A stretch of DNA of 64,000 nt from Pseudomonas sp. JUb42 (GCF_024807945.1 NZ_JANUFD010000001.1:620001-684000), one strand, 5' to 3'; shown: positions 16,358-27,294, counted from the first letter of the stretch. A program made the numbers and translations. Notes: generated by a model from the sequence alone, not told the origin.

Positions 16358-16831
16358 TCAGAGCGAATCCTGCAGATTGCTGCGCAGGCCAATCAGCTCG
16401 CCCTGGATCTCTTGCAGGCGCTCGATGGTCAGGCCGCTGGCGCCGAGGATGCAGTGGGGGATGCGCTTGGCTTTTTCATGCAGGGCGCGGCCTTGCTCGG
16501 TAAGGTTGAGCAACACCACGCGCTCGTCTTCCTTGCTGCGGGTGCGGCTGATCAGGCCTTCGGCTTCCAGGCGCTTGAGCAGGGGCGTCAGGGAGCCCGG
16601 ATCGGTCAGCAGGCGTGCGCTGACATCGCCTACAGTCAGACCCTGTTCTTCCCACAACACCAGCATGGCCAGGTATTGCGGGTAGGTCAGGTTCAACTCC
16701 TGGAGCAGCGGCTTGTAGACCTTGGTCATCATCAGCGAGGTGGAGTAAAGGGCGAAGCACAGCTGATTGTCGAGCATCAGGGCATCACATTTTTCCAGCG
16801 GGGCGGCGTGGCCGCTGTCATCGGTGTTCAT
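16358..16831 (-). CDS. ohrR: MarR-family organic hydroperoxide sensor OhrR
   Basis: A 157-residue winged-helix repressor. The sensing cysteine of the OhrR family is C25 in LDNQLCFALYSTS, and the DNA-binding wing follows (DPGSLTPLLKRLEAEGLISRTRS, with DERVVLLNLTEQG). Two further cysteines (C15, C126) could form the two-cysteine type of redox switch. Peroxide oxidation of C25 releases DNA and turns on ohr. It is encoded 357 bp upstream of ohr on the same strand. A G+T-poor, AT-rich tract precedes it and probably holds its own promoter. Confidence 0.93.
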   Translation of the reverse strand: MNTDDSGHAAPLEKCDALMLDNQLCFALYSTSLMMTKVYKPLLQELNLTYPQYLAMLVLWEEQGLTVGDVSARLLTDPGSLTPLLKRLEAEGLISRTRSKEDERVVLLNLTEQGRALHEKAKRIPHCILGASGLTIERLQEIQGELIGLRSNLQDSL

Positions 16832-17044
16832 TTAAGTGGACCTCTTGGTCAACATTCGTTACCGCTTAATTTAGTGCCGCTATCTTTAATGCGCCAGATA
16901 AATTCTACGAGCGGTGCAGATGGCAACGTTCACGGTTGATGAATCCCCCCTTCACGATTCGTTGAGCGATTGAGTTGCGCTGCGCATTTGCTCGTTCGCC
17001 GAGACTGCGTAGCATGCGCTGCATAGTCGGAGTGGGGATGTGGC

Positions 17045-17791
17045 GTGATCGAAATTGTTCTGGATTTTTTGTTGGGTGCTGCAATGGGCACCTTGGGTGG
17101 ACTGTTCGGTATTGGCGGCGGGCTGGTGGCGATTCCGGCGCTGGGTGTGTTGTTCGGTCTGGATCAGCAACTGGCCCAAGGCACCGCGCTGTTGATGGTG
17201 CTGCCCAATGTCTTGCTGGCGCTGTGGCGCTATCACCAACGCAATCCCATCTCCCTGCGCAACGCGATGATGCTGATCGTGCCGAGTTTTATTGTGTCCT
17301 GGCTGACTTCACTGTGGGCGGTGGGCGTGAATGCCCAGAGTATGCGCATCGGCTTTATTGCTTTCCTGCTGGTGCTTACAGTGTTCAATCTGGTGCAGAT
17401 GTATTGGCGCAAAGGCGATGCCGGACCACAACTGCGCCATGGCAACTGGCTGTGGCTGTTAGGCGTAGGCTCCGGGGTGACGGCGGGCATGTTCGGTGTC
17501 GGCGGCGGGGTGATTGCCACGCCTATCCTCACCGGCATTTTCGGCTCAACCCAAGTGGCAGCCCAAGGCCTGGCCCTGGCGTTGGCAGCGCCGAGCACGA
17601 CGATCACCTTGACCACCTACGCCCTGCACGGTCACGTCAACTGGGCTTTGGGCATTCCACTGGCATTGGGTGGCCTGGCCAGTATCAGCTGGGGCGTCAA
17701 GTTGGCTCATACCCTGCCAGAACGCACCCTTCGGGCGTCGTTCTGTGTGTTTTTGGTGGTCTGCGCGATCATGCTGGTCTTCAGGGTTTAA
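17045..17791 (+). CDS. TauE/SafE-family sulfite/sulfonate exporter-like membrane protein
   Basis: A 248-residue protein with about eight hydrophobic segments. It carries the duplicated TauE/SafE signature, GxxGGxFGIGGG: LGGLFGIGGGLVAIPAL in the first half and AGMFGVGGGVIATPILTG in the second. Members export sulfite, sulfoacetate or related anions, but most are uncharacterised. The start is GTG at 17045 with a purine-rich GGAGTGGGG upstream. It converges on a LysR gene with only four bases between stops. It is not near the sulfur island, so a role in sulfur export is not implied by context. Confidence 0.83.
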   Translation: MIEIVLDFLLGAAMGTLGGLFGIGGGLVAIPALGVLFGLDQQLAQGTALLMVLPNVLLALWRYHQRNPISLRNAMMLIVPSFIVSWLTSLWAVGVNAQSMRIGFIAFLLVLTVFNLVQMYWRKGDAGPQLRHGNWLWLLGVGSGVTAGMFGVGGGVIATPILTGIFGSTQVAAQGLALALAAPSTTITLTTYALHGHVNWALGIPLALGGLASISWGVKLAHTLPERTLRASFCVFLVVCAIMLVFRV

Positions 17792-17795
17792 AGGC

Positions 17796-18650
17796 TCAGA
17801 GTTTGAAACCCTCGGCGATGTAATCCGCCAGGCAATCGGTGATCGGCGAAGGATTCTGTGGATTACGCAGCAGCACGATGCTGGCCTGGGGCAGCTGCGG
17901 CAGGTTTTCGACTTCGCCGAGGATGCGCAGGTCCGGGGTGATCAGGCTCTCCAGTTGTGCGGTGACCGCAAGGCCAGCGCTGACCACGGCCATGATCGCC
18001 GACAGGCTGGCGCTGGTGTAGGCCACGCGGTACTCGCGTTGCACCGTATCCAGTGCGTTGCACGCCCATTCCCGGCAAAAACAATCGGTATTGAACATGG
18101 CCAGGGGCATGGGCGTCTGTTCGTGGGGATAGAAGCCTGCGGCCTCGGCCCAGACAAAACGTTCCTGACGCAGGATCTGGCCGATCTCGGTGCCGGGCCG
18201 GCGGGTGACAATGGTCAGGTCCAGGTCCTTGCGCAGCAGCAGTTGCGATGACGTCTCGCAATGCACTTCCACCTGGATCAACGGGTAGGCCCGGGCAAAC
18301 TGGGAAAGGATGCCGGGCAAAAAGCGCATCACGTAATCGTCCGGCGAACCGATCTTCACCGAACCCACCATATGCGGATCGCGCAGGGTGTTGAACACCT
18401 CACTGTGCAGTTTGAGGATGCGCCGGGCATAACCCAGCAGCACCTGGCCTTCAGCCGTGAGGTTGACGTTGCGCCCGTCACGCTGGAATAGCGGGCGTTG
18501 CAGGACGTCTTCCTCGAGCCGTTTCATCTGCATGCTCACCGCCGACTGGGTGCGGTTGACCACTTCGCCTGCACGGGTGAAGCCGCCGTTTTCGGCAATG
18601 GCGACGAAGGTGCGCAGCAGTTCGCTGTCGATACTTGGATAAAGCGCCAC
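17796..18650 (-). CDS. LysR-family transcriptional regulator (LrhA-like)
   Basis: A 284-residue LTTR. The N-terminal helix-turn-helix (LLRTFVAIAENGGFTRAGEV, then RTQSAVSMQMKRLEE) is followed by the linker and a co-inducer domain with strands VKIGSPDDY and LDLTIVTRRPG. The start is GTG with GGGAG upstream. It diverges from a DUF1127 gene with 95 bp between, an arrangement common in gamma-proteobacteria where the LTTR sits beside a YjiS-like DUF1127 protein. An ATTCGTTGGATGAAT palindrome at 18684-18698 is a plausible binding site. Confidence 0.86.
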   Translation of the reverse strand: MALYPSIDSELLRTFVAIAENGGFTRAGEVVNRTQSAVSMQMKRLEEDVLQRPLFQRDGRNVNLTAEGQVLLGYARRILKLHSEVFNTLRDPHMVGSVKIGSPDDYVMRFLPGILSQFARAYPLIQVEVHCETSSQLLLRKDLDLTIVTRRPGTEIGQILRQERFVWAEAAGFYPHEQTPMPLAMFNTDCFCREWACNALDTVQREYRVAYTSASLSAIMAVVSAGLAVTAQLESLITPDLRILGEVENLPQLPQASIVLLRNPQNPSPITDCLADYIAEGFKL

Positions 18651-18683
18651 TCATCAATCTCCCAGATGGGTCGCATAAGAAAC

Positions 18684-18698
18684 ATTCGTTGGATGAAT
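18684..18698. promoter_or_regulatory. LTTR-type palindrome in the divergent promoter
   Basis: ATTC-N7-GAAT dyad (T-N11-A type) midway between the divergent LysR and DUF1127 genes. This is the usual place and spacing for a LysR-family operator; binding is an inference. Confidence 0.4.
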
Positions 18699-18744
18699 CC
18701 TACGCCGAGGAAGAGACTTTAGTCATCCCCACTTGGAGGGCAAG

Positions 18745-18981
18745 ATGATGAAAGGTCAAAAAGGTTATGTATTGGTGGTCAAGACGCTCCCTCGGGAGCT
18801 TTCGGTTGAACGACTCATAAAGTCGATAGCAGGTCATGCGCGGCGCTGGTACGAGTTGCATCGCCAGCGTCAGTTACTGGCGGGCCTGGATGATTGCGCG
18901 CTGAAAGACCTCGGTTTGAGCCGGGCCGATATTCAGAGCGAGAGCGAGCGGCCGTTCTGGGATGACCCCATGAAGCGCTGA
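18745..18981 (+). CDS. DUF1127 small protein
   Basis: About 78 residues, with either of two adjacent ATGs (18745 or 18748) behind the GGAGGG site at 18735-18740. The DUF1127 core is clear: ARRWYELHRQRQLLAGLDDC, then ALKDLGLSRADI, an arginine-rich helix followed by LxxLDDxxLxDLGLxR. The N-terminal part is a basic extension. In alpha-proteobacteria small DUF1127 proteins bind RNA and tune phosphate and stress responses; no role is established for this longer type. It diverges from a LysR gene. Confidence 0.85.
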   Translation: MMKGQKGYVLVVKTLPRELSVERLIKSIAGHARRWYELHRQRQLLAGLDDCALKDLGLSRADIQSESERPFWDDPMKR

Positions 18982-19029
18982 CAGCGTGGCAGGCATCGGG
19001 TAGTTTGAAGGACTGAACAGGAGTACCCG

Positions 19030-20235
19030 ATGCCTGAATCCATCTCCCTTAAACAGGCCCGACGCCTGGCCCTGGCTGCCCAGGGCTTCAATCGCAAGGC
19101 CACAGCAGGGCCGATCAAGGCCCGCCATGTCACGCAATTGATCGAACGCCTTGGCGTGGTGCAGATCGACTCGGTCAATGCTCTGGTCCGTTCCCATTAC
19201 CTGCCGCTGTTTTCCCGCTTGGGCAACTACCCTCAGGACCTCCTCGACCAGGCCGCCTGGAGCCAGGGCCGTCAGCGTGCGCTGTTCGAATACTGGGGCC
19301 ACGAGGCTTCGTTACTGCCCATGGCACTGTATCCGCTGTTGCGTTGGCGCATGCGCCGGGCCGCTCAGGGCGAGGGCATCTATCAGCAGATGGCGCGGTT
19401 CGGTCGTGAGCAGCAGCCGGTGATTGCCCGGGTTTTGCAATCGGTGCGTGAGCAGGGTGCCCTGGGCGCGGGCAGCTTGAGCACACGACAGGAACGCGCC
19501 GGACCCTGGTGGGACTGGAGCGCGGAAAAGCACGCACTGGAATGGTTGTTCGCCGCCGGTGAAGTCACCGTGGCCGGGCGCCGGGGCTTTGAACGGCTGT
19601 ACGACTTGCCCGAACGCGTGTTGCCTGCCTCGATCATGGACCATCCCGAGGTGGCCGAAGCCGAAGCGCAACGGGGCTTGCTGCTGCATGCCGCCACGGC
19701 CCTGGGCGTCGGTACGGAAAAGGACCTGCGCGACTATTTCCGCCAGGACCCGCTGCCCAGCCGCATCGCCCTGGCCGAACTGGTAGAGATGGGCGCCCTG
19801 CAGGTCGTCAGCGTCGAAGGCTGGCGGCAACCGGCGTTCTGTCTGCCGCAATTCACTGTGCCGCGCAAAGTGGCGGCCAGCGCCTTGCTTTCACCTTTTG
19901 ACTCGCTGATCTGGGAACGGGCGCGCACCGAGCGGCTATTTGATTTCCGCTATCGCCTGGAAATCTACACGCCCCAGCACAAACGGGTTTACGGCTACTA
20001 CGTGCTGCCTTTCCTGCACAACGAACGTATCGCCGCCAGGGTCGACCTGCGCGCCGAACGGGTGGCCGGACGCCTGGCGGTGCATGCGGTGCATGAGGAA
20101 CAAAGCGGATTGGACGAGGAGGGGGTGCAGGCCCTGGCCAGCCAGTTGCGCGAGCTGGCGAATTGGCTGGGGCTGGTCGAGATTCAGGTTAACTGTCAGC
20201 GCGAGAGCGGGAGGAGGCTGGTGGGGCAGTTGTGA
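19030..20235 (+). CDS. YcaQ/AlkX-like crosslink-repair DNA glycosylase
   Basis: A 401-residue winged-helix protein of the HTH_42 (YcaQ/AZL) family, enzymes that excise N-alkylated bases and unhook interstrand crosslinks. The catalytic Q-phi-D motif is present as Q45-I-D47 (GVVQIDSVNALVRSHYLPLFSR), the YcaQ type; the AlkZ type has QxQ. The three tandem winged-helix segments are followed by a beta-rich C-terminal part with SPFDSLIWERARTERLFDF and YGYYVLPFLHNERI, also family hallmarks. Length agrees with E. coli YcaQ (about 410). It starts 48 bp after the DUF1127 stop. Confidence 0.85.
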   Translation: MPESISLKQARRLALAAQGFNRKATAGPIKARHVTQLIERLGVVQIDSVNALVRSHYLPLFSRLGNYPQDLLDQAAWSQGRQRALFEYWGHEASLLPMALYPLLRWRMRRAAQGEGIYQQMARFGREQQPVIARVLQSVREQGALGAGSLSTRQERAGPWWDWSAEKHALEWLFAAGEVTVAGRRGFERLYDLPERVLPASIMDHPEVAEAEAQRGLLLHAATALGVGTEKDLRDYFRQDPLPSRIALAELVEMGALQVVSVEGWRQPAFCLPQFTVPRKVAASALLSPFDSLIWERARTERLFDFRYRLEIYTPQHKRVYGYYVLPFLHNERIAARVDLRAERVAGRLAVHAVHEEQSGLDEEGVQALASQLRELANWLGLVEIQVNCQRESGRRLVGQL

Positions 20236-20237
20236 TT

Positions 20238-20291
20238 CTCAAGCTGCAAGCGAAGGGCGATGGTGCTCTTTCTTGCCGCTTGCAGCTTGAG
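20238..20291. repeat. inverted repeat, CTCAAGCTGCAAGCG family
   Basis: The arms CTCAAGCTGCAAGCG and CGCTTGCAGCTTGAG are 15-base perfect complements 24 bases apart, starting three bases after the ycaQ stop and ending 15 bases before the DAHP synthase stop. It may act as a bidirectional transcription stop. Confidence 0.75.
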
Positions 20292-20306
20292 GCTTAGAGC
20301 TGCTCC

Positions 20307-21653
20307 TCAACGCCTCACTTGTTTCAGCGTCTCTGCGATCAAGAACGCCAGTTCCAGCGACTGATCGGCATTCATTCGCGGGTCGCAATGGGTGTGATAA
20401 CGATCCGAAAGGCCATCTTCGGTGATCGGTCGGGCGCCGCCGATGCATTCGGTGACGTTCTGCCCAGTCATCTCGATATGGATACCGCCGGCGTAAGTGC
20501 CCTCGGCCTGGTGCACCTGGAAGAACTGCTTCACTTCGCCAAGGATCTGCGCAAAATCCCGGGTTTTGTAGCCGCTGCTGGCCTTGATCGTATTGCCGTG
20601 CATCGGGTCGGAACTCCACAGCACCTTGCGGCCTTCGCGCTCGACCGCGCGGATCAGCTGCGGCAGATGGTCGCCGACCTTGTTCGCACCCATGCGCGCG
20701 ATCAGGTTGAGGCGGCCCGGATCGTTGCTCGGGTTGAGGATATCGATCAGGCGGATCAGGTCATCGGTGTTCATGCTCGGACCGACCTTGACCCCGATCG
20801 GGTTGTTCACCCCGCGCAGGAACTCGACATGGGCGCCGTCCAGCTGGCGGGTGCGGTCACCGATCCACAGCATGTGTGCCGAGCAATCGTAGTAATCGTT
20901 GGTCAGGCTGTCGCGGCGCACGAAGGCTTCTTCGTAGTTCAGCAGCAGGGCTTCGTGGGCAGTGAAGAAGCTGGTCTCGCGCAGTTGCGGCGAGGTGTCC
21001 AGGCCGCAGGCGCGCATGAAGGCCAGGGTTTCATCAATGCGATTGGCCAACTGGCTGTACTTGTCGGCCAGGGCCGAGTTGGCGATGAAGTCCAGGTTCC
21101 ATTGGTGTACCTGATGCAGGTCGGCAAAACCGCCCTGGGCGAAGGCGCGCAGCAGGTTCAGGGTCGCGGTGGACTGGTGGTAGGCCTGCAGCAGACGATC
21201 CGGGTCCGGCACGCGGCTCTTGGCGTCGAAACCGATGCCGTTGACGATATCGCCACGATAAGCGGGCAGGGTCACGCCGTCGATGGTTTCATCATTGGCC
21301 GAGCGCGGCTTGGCGAACTGCCCCGCCATGCGCCCGACCTTGACTACCGGGCAACCGGCAGCAAAGGTCATGACAATGGCCATTTGCAGCAGCACCTTGA
21401 AGGTGTCACGAATCTTCGCCGCAGAAAACTCGACGAAACTCTCGGCGCAGTCGCCGCCCTGCAACAGGAAGGCGCGGCCCTGGGTGACCTCGGCGAACTG
21501 CCGGCGCAACTCCCGGGCTTCACCGGCGAACACCAGTGGCGGATAGCTGGCCAGGGTCTGCTCGACCTGCAGGACATGGGCGGCGTCGGGGTATTGCGGC
21601 TGCTGCTGGATAGGCAGGGCCCGCCAGCTGTCGGGGCTCCAGGGTTGGCTCAT
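20307..21653 (-). CDS. class II 3-deoxy-7-phosphoheptulonate (DAHP) synthase
   Basis: A 448-residue enzyme for the first step of the shikimate pathway, joining phosphoenolpyruvate and erythrose 4-phosphate. It is a plant-like (class II, AroA-II) type: QGGDCAESF includes the metal-binding cysteine C69, with [14 protein letters not shown] for phosphoenolpyruvate binding, and later motifs [16 protein letters not shown] and [16 protein letters not shown]. It is the short form without the long N-terminal inhibitor-binding extension of the M. tuberculosis enzyme. P. aeruginosa PA2843 is the same type (number from memory). It diverges from a spermidine-synthase-like gene across a REP pair. Confidence 0.94.
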   Translation of the reverse strand: MSQPWSPDSWRALPIQQQPQYPDAAHVLQVEQTLASYPPLVFAGEARELRRQFAEVTQGRAFLLQGGDCAESFVEFSAAKIRDTFKVLLQMAIVMTFAAGCPVVKVGRMAGQFAKPRSANDETIDGVTLPAYRGDIVNGIGFDAKSRVPDPDRLLQAYHQSTATLNLLRAFAQGGFADLHQVHQWNLDFIANSALADKYSQLANRIDETLAFMRACGLDTSPQLRETSFFTAHEALLLNYEEAFVRRDSLTNDYYDCSAHMLWIGDRTRQLDGAHVEFLRGVNNPIGVKVGPSMNTDDLIRLIDILNPSNDPGRLNLIARMGANKVGDHLPQLIRAVEREGRKVLWSSDPMHGNTIKASSGYKTRDFAQILGEVKQFFQVHQAEGTYAGGIHIEMTGQNVTECIGGARPITEDGLSDRYHTHCDPRMNADQSLELAFLIAETLKQVRR

Positions 21654-21779
21654 TGTGCTGAACTCGAAGATCGGCGGAATCGGACCGGCATGTTAGCAGT
21701 TCACGGCCCGACTGGCGCAGGCGCGCAGAACAGTGCAGGCTTGCCGGATTGTGCGCCCGCTGCCTATGACGCTGCGGGG

Positions 21780-21870
21780 GTGGGAGCGAATTTATTTGCG
21801 AAAAGGCCGGGGCAGTCGATGCATTTTCATCATCTGTAAATGCCGTTTTCGCGAATGAATTCGCTCCCAC
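21780..21870. repeat. paired REP palindrome, GGGAGCGAATTCATTCGCG family
   Basis: A 91-bp unit; the left arm has two changes (GAATTTATTTGCG) compared with the copies at 8279 and 10331. It sits in the divergent gap between DAHP synthase and the SpeE-like gene, 56 bases before the latter's start, so it is part of the 5' region of that gene. Confidence 0.88.
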
Positions 21871-21925
21871 ACAAATCCATTTATTTCAGATTCTTATGAG
21901 TTGTTTGATGAGGGATGAACAGGCA

Positions 21926-22681
21926 ATGACCGAGGAACGTGTAGAGCGGATCCTGGCCGAGGTGCATGACGCTTTCGGCATGATTCGCGTACTGGAAGTG
22001 GACGATTACCGGTTCCTCGAATTCGGCGATGCCATCGAACAAAGCTGCACTTTTACCGCCGATCCCAGCTGGCTGGAGTACGACTACACCCGGGCCATGC
22101 TGATCGGCGCGCTGTGCCATGAACTGCCGGACAGCGCATTGTTCCTCGGCCTGGGTGCCGGAACCCTGACCCAGGCCTGCCTCAAGTTCCTGCCCCTGGA
22201 AGATGTCGAGGCCATCGAGTTGCGTCCCGACGTGCCGCGCCTGGCCATCGAATACATGGGCCTGGACGATGATCCGCGCCTGTATATCCGTATCGGCGAC
22301 GCCCTTGAGCTGTTGCCGACGGCGGAATCGGCCGACCTGATATTCGTCGACCTTTATACCGATGTCGGCCCTGGTGTTGGTCACTTGGCCTGGAATTTCC
22401 TAGAAGGCTGTCAGAAGCGCCTGAACCCCGGCGGCTGGCTGGTGATCAACCAGTGGGCCGCCGACGATGGCAAGCCTCTGGGCGCGGCGTTGTTGCGCGG
22501 CCTTTATCACCGCCACTACTGGGAGCTGCCGGTGAAGGAGGGCAACGTCATCCTGATCGTGCCCGCTGACCTGGAGCAGGATCTGGACTTCGCCGCCCTC
22601 ACCGAACGCGCCGAAACCCTGGCCCCGTGCCTGGGCTATTCGCTGCTGCCGCTAATCAAACAGATTCGCCCGGCTACTTAA
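21926..22681 (+). CDS. spermidine-synthase-like methyltransferase-fold protein
   Basis: A protein of about 251 residues of the spermidine synthase-like Rossmann family. The nucleotide-binding loop is FLGLGAGTLTQACLKFLP, followed by AIELRPDVP and DADLIFVDLYTD-type segments (here ESADLIFVDLYTDVGPG). Start choice is uncertain: ATGs at 21896, 21908 and 21926 are in frame; 21926 gives MTEERVERIL and has AGGG about 11 bases upstream, while the earlier ones have no site. A true aminopropyltransferase would be longer, so the substrate is unknown. Its stop overlaps the crotonase stop on the other strand by three bases. Confidence 0.75.
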   Translation: MTEERVERILAEVHDAFGMIRVLEVDDYRFLEFGDAIEQSCTFTADPSWLEYDYTRAMLIGALCHELPDSALFLGLGAGTLTQACLKFLPLEDVEAIELRPDVPRLAIEYMGLDDDPRLYIRIGDALELLPTAESADLIFVDLYTDVGPGVGHLAWNFLEGCQKRLNPGGWLVINQWAADDGKPLGAALLRGLYHRHYWELPVKEGNVILIVPADLEQDLDFAALTERAETLAPCLGYSLLPLIKQIRPAT

Positions 22682-23469
22682 CGCCCGCTGAAGACCGCTG
22701 GCCTGCGCTCCTGCATGGCCAGCAGACCCTCCCGGGCGTCTTCTGTATTCATCAGTTGATTGATCAGGCGCGGCAGTTGTTGCGCCGCACTGGCCTCGCC
22801 TTCCAGCACCGCCTGGCGCGAGGACTCAATGGTCGCGCGAATCGCCAGGGGCGCCTGTTCGGCAATGCGTGCGGCCAGTTGCAGGGCGTAGGGCAGCAGG
22901 TCCTCGCTGGCCAGCACCTCCTGCACCAGGCCCATGCGGCAGGCTTCGTGGGCATCGAATTCATCCCCCGTCAGCAGCCAGCGCATGGCATTGCCCCAGC
23001 CGGCGATCTGATGCAGGCGCAGGGTCGCGCCGCCAAAGGCGAAGATCCCCCGCTGGACTTCCAACTGAGCAAAGCGGCTATTGCTGCTGCACAGGTTGAT
23101 ATCCGAGGCCAGCATCAGCTCGATACCCAGAGTCAGACAGTAACCCTGAGCGGCGACTATCACCGGTTTGCTCACCCTCGGCCCGGCGCCGGTGCCCCAG
23201 GGGTCGTAGCCGCCCTCGGGGACTTTCCAGCCATGACTCAGGGCCGGTCCGGCTTCGCCCAGGTCCAGGCCTGCGGTGAAATGCTCGCCATGGGCGAAGA
23301 TCACCGCGACCCGGGCCTGGTCATCCCGTTCGTACTCGCCATAGGCAAGGCTCAGTTGGTTCAACAGCTCAAGATCGAAGGCATTGCGCTTGGCCACGCG
23401 GTCCAGCCCGATAAGCATGATGTGATCATGCCGTTCACGGCTGACGCGGCCTTTTACGGAGGAGGTCAT
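22678..23469 (-). CDS. enoyl-CoA hydratase/isomerase (crotonase) family protein
   Basis: A 263-residue crotonase-fold protein from the ATG at 23469. The CoA-binding and oxyanion segments are visible: RVAKRNAFDLELL, GEHFTAGLDLGE and QGYCLTLGIELMLASDI. At the catalytic loop QLEVQRGIFAFGGATLRL the usual glutamate position reads V-Q-R-G-I-F, so the hydratase glutamate pair is not obvious and the exact reaction is uncertain. It has no acyl-CoA partner gene in the immediate vicinity. Convergent with the SpeE-like gene. Confidence 0.82.
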   Translation of the reverse strand: MTSSVKGRVSRERHDHIMLIGLDRVAKRNAFDLELLNQLSLAYGEYERDDQARVAVIFAHGEHFTAGLDLGEAGPALSHGWKVPEGGYDPWGTGAGPRVSKPVIVAAQGYCLTLGIELMLASDINLCSSNSRFAQLEVQRGIFAFGGATLRLHQIAGWGNAMRWLLTGDEFDAHEACRMGLVQEVLASEDLLPYALQLAARIAEQAPLAIRATIESSRQAVLEGEASAAQQLPRLINQLMNTEDAREGLLAMQERRPAVFSGR

Positions 23470-23883
23470 GTCGGAATCCCTGTGCGCTGATGTAGGACGG
23501 GAGAGCAACGCCTGACTGAAAAGATGAAACGTTTAAGCTGCATCACCAGTGCTACCGGGCCTTTTGCAAAATAGACACTGGCATGGATTTGCGCAAAGCC
23601 TGTTACACCTGCTGCTGCCGTTCATGAAACTTTAAAAAAAGGCTCACTTTTCTGCGCAATTCCGGTATAGTGCGCGCCGGTCTTAACAGGCCCTCGTCCA
23701 GGTATGCATTTCCCGAAGCCATCTTCGGCTGCTCGTTCGCTACGCGAACTATCCTTGGCGATCCATTCATCAAAACGTTTTCGCAAATCCCCGCCGACAA
23801 AGCAGCCAGGGTGACCCAAGGGTCTTACACGGCACGCGCAGCTTTGTAGCATGGGTCTTTGCGGATGCACTAGAGGCAGACCC
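23470..23883 (+). promoter_or_regulatory. 414-bp gap with deaD promoter and long leader
   Basis: A candidate -10 TATAGT at 23666-23671 with a weak -35 (CTCACT at 23643) and a GC-rich start region predicts deaD transcription from about 23678, leaving a 5' leader of roughly 205 nt. Cold-shock helicase mRNAs of this family are known for long structured leaders. The first half (23470-23640) serves the divergent crotonase gene; I see no gene in it. Confidence 0.5.
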
Positions 23884-25563
<1,680 letters not shown>

Positions 25564-25589
25564 TCAGCGATTGAGCTGATGGTCTGAAC

Positions 25590-25624
25590 AAAAAAATCCC
25601 CGACTGGTTCGGGGATTTTTTTTG
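25590..25624 (+). terminator. intrinsic terminator of deaD
   Basis: The stem AATCCCCGA with TCGGGGATT and a short CTGG-type loop is followed by eight T residues, 27 bases after the deaD stop. Confidence 0.93.
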
Positions 25625-25655
25625 CCTGCAGATTTACGTTGGATCATCGTTTGTT

Positions 25656-26423
25656 TCAACCAAATCGATAGATATCCATCCCCAGCGCACCCATGGTGAA
25701 GCCCTGGTGGGCAATGCTGAACTCGCCACCGGCACCGCGGGCAAAGTACAGCGGCAGCAAATGCTCGTCGCTCGGGTGGTTGCGCACGGCATTGGGCGCG
25801 CGACGGCGGTAGTCGTGCAGGCTGGTTTCGTCGTCGGCGCCGAGCTTCTCGACGAACCAGTCACGAAACTCTCCTGCCCAGGGCTCAATGCTTTCCGGGC
25901 CAGCCTGCCAGTCCAGCTCGCGCAGATTGTGGGTGATGCTGCCGGAACCGATCAGCAGTACGCCTTCCTCGCGCAGGCTGGCCAGGGCCTTGCCGACCAG
26001 GCTTTGCAGGGCCGGGCCCTGACGGCTCGGCAGAGACACCTGAACCACCGGAATGTCGGCTTGTGGATACATCAGCGACAACGGCACCCAGACGCCATGA
26101 TCAAAGGGCCGCTGGCTGTTCAGGCGTGCGGGCAGGCCAGCCTTGGTCAGCAGTTCCACGACTTCGCTGGACAGCTCAGGCAAGCCCGGAGCCGGGTATT
26201 GCACGGCAAAGAGTTCCGGCGGGAAGCCGCCGAAGTCATGCCAGGTTTCGGGACGTGGATTGGCATTGACCAGCAGTTCCTGGCTTTCCCAGTGTGCCGA
26301 GACAATCACAATAGCCCGTGGACGCGGCATTCCGGCAGCAATACGGGCCAGGGCCGGGCCGCTTGCGCCAGGTTCCAGGGCAAGCATGGGTGAACCATGG
26401 GAAATAAACAGGCTGGGAAACAT
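25656..26423 (-). CDS. DODA-type extradiol dioxygenase (YgiD-like)
   Basis: A 255-residue cytoplasmic LigB/DODA-family enzyme. The metal-binding histidines are in SHGSPML (near residue 10), SAHWES and the FDHGVWVPL segment; GSGSITHNL is the further conserved histidine motif. E. coli YgiD of this family opens the ring of L-DOPA at the 4,5 position. The physiological substrate here is unknown. I take the ATG at 26423, which has CAGGA eight bases upstream and gives MFPSLFISHGSPM, the normal family N-terminus. It diverges from tpm with about 100 bp between. Confidence 0.87.
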   Translation of the reverse strand: MFPSLFISHGSPMLALEPGASGPALARIAAGMPRPRAIVIVSAHWESQELLVNANPRPETWHDFGGFPPELFAVQYPAPGLPELSSEVVELLTKAGLPARLNSQRPFDHGVWVPLSLMYPQADIPVVQVSLPSRQGPALQSLVGKALASLREEGVLLIGSGSITHNLRELDWQAGPESIEPWAGEFRDWFVEKLGADDETSLHDYRRRAPNAVRNHPSDEHLLPLYFARGAGGEFSIAHQGFTMGALGMDIYRFG

Positions 26424-26526
26424 GAGGGGTATCCTGAGAGATAACATGAAGCCATCTTCAGGCAGATCATTGATCTAAATCTAATATAAGTTTTAGTGCC
26501 TATTTATCGAATTATCGGGAGGTTTC

Positions 26527-27192
26527 ATGCAGCCGGAGTTTTGGCATTCACGTTGGGCGACGGGTCAGATCGGTTTTCATCAGGCCGAGGTCAATCCTTA
26601 TCTACAACGGTTCTGGCCGATTCTGCAACTGGCGGCTGGCACACGTGTGTTAGTGCCGCTCTGTGGCAAAAGTGTCGATATGACCTGGCTCAGCGAGCAG
26701 GGACTGTATGTGGTCGGTGTCGAACTGGCCGAGGCGGCGGCTGAAGCCTATTTCACCGAGCGCGGTGTCCAGCCTGTGATCGACACGCGTGGCGAGTTCA
26801 AGGTCTATCGTGATGACCGTTGCGAAATCTGGTGTGGCGACTTCTTCGGTCTGACTTTGGCAGATATCGGCGTCTGCACGGGGCTGTATGATCGGGCGGC
26901 GCTGATTGCCTTGCCTGAGGAGATGCGCAGGCGTTATGCCAGGCAGCTTGCCCGGTTGCTGGGGGTGGACTGCCGTGGGCTATTGGTGACCCTGGATTAT
27001 GTACAGGAAGAAATCGACGGCCCGCCATTTGCCGTTGATCGCGCCGAGGTAACGCGTCTGTTGGACGAGGACTGGCAGGTCGAGTTGATTGATTCCCAGG
27101 ATGTATTGCAGGAAAACGCCAAGTTCGTGCAGCGTGGGGCGAGTCGGCTGGATGAGCAGGTGTATCGAATTATTCGAGCTGGGCACAGGTAA
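26527..27192 (+). CDS. tpm: thiopurine S-methyltransferase
   Basis: A 221-residue SAM-dependent methyltransferase. The family start MQPEFWHSRWATGQIGFHQ, the motif-I loop RVLVPLCGKSVDMTWLSEQG and GVELAEAAAEAYF identify the Pseudomonas TPMT type, known to methylate thiopurines, tellurite and selenium compounds into volatile forms. GGAGG lies five bases before the ATG. A hairpin of the GGGAGCC type follows the stop within three bases. Confidence 0.94.
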   Translation: MQPEFWHSRWATGQIGFHQAEVNPYLQRFWPILQLAAGTRVLVPLCGKSVDMTWLSEQGLYVVGVELAEAAAEAYFTERGVQPVIDTRGEFKVYRDDRCEIWCGDFFGLTLADIGVCTGLYDRAALIALPEEMRRRYARQLARLLGVDCRGLLVTLDYVQEEIDGPPFAVDRAEVTRLLDEDWQVELIDSQDVLQENAKFVQRGASRLDEQVYRIIRAGHR

Positions 27193-27194
27193 TT

Positions 27195-27220
27195 GTGGGA
27201 GCCAGCAAGTCGGCTCCCAC
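27195..27220. repeat. short perfect hairpin after tpm
   Basis: GTGGGAGCC and GGCTCCCAC form a nine-base stem with an eight-base loop, starting three bases after the tpm stop. It resembles a compact REP half and may stop transcription. Confidence 0.65.
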
Positions 27221-27252
27221 CTATCATTCCAAGATCATAAGATCTGACCGAC

Positions 27253-27284
27253 AAAAAAGGGCGACCGTAGTCGCCCTTTCTTTT
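27253..27284 (-). terminator. intrinsic terminator of htpX (bidirectional)
   Basis: GGGCGAC with GTCGCCC and a four-base loop is followed on the minus strand by six T residues, ten bases after the htpX stop. A weaker CTTTCTTTT run serves the plus strand. Confidence 0.9.
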
Positions 27285-27294
27285 GACTGAAGCC

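Noticed and set aside
22678..22681. Fusion or frameshift between the SpeE-like and crotonase genes
   Set aside because: The genes are on opposite strands and simply share stop-codon bases (TTAA).
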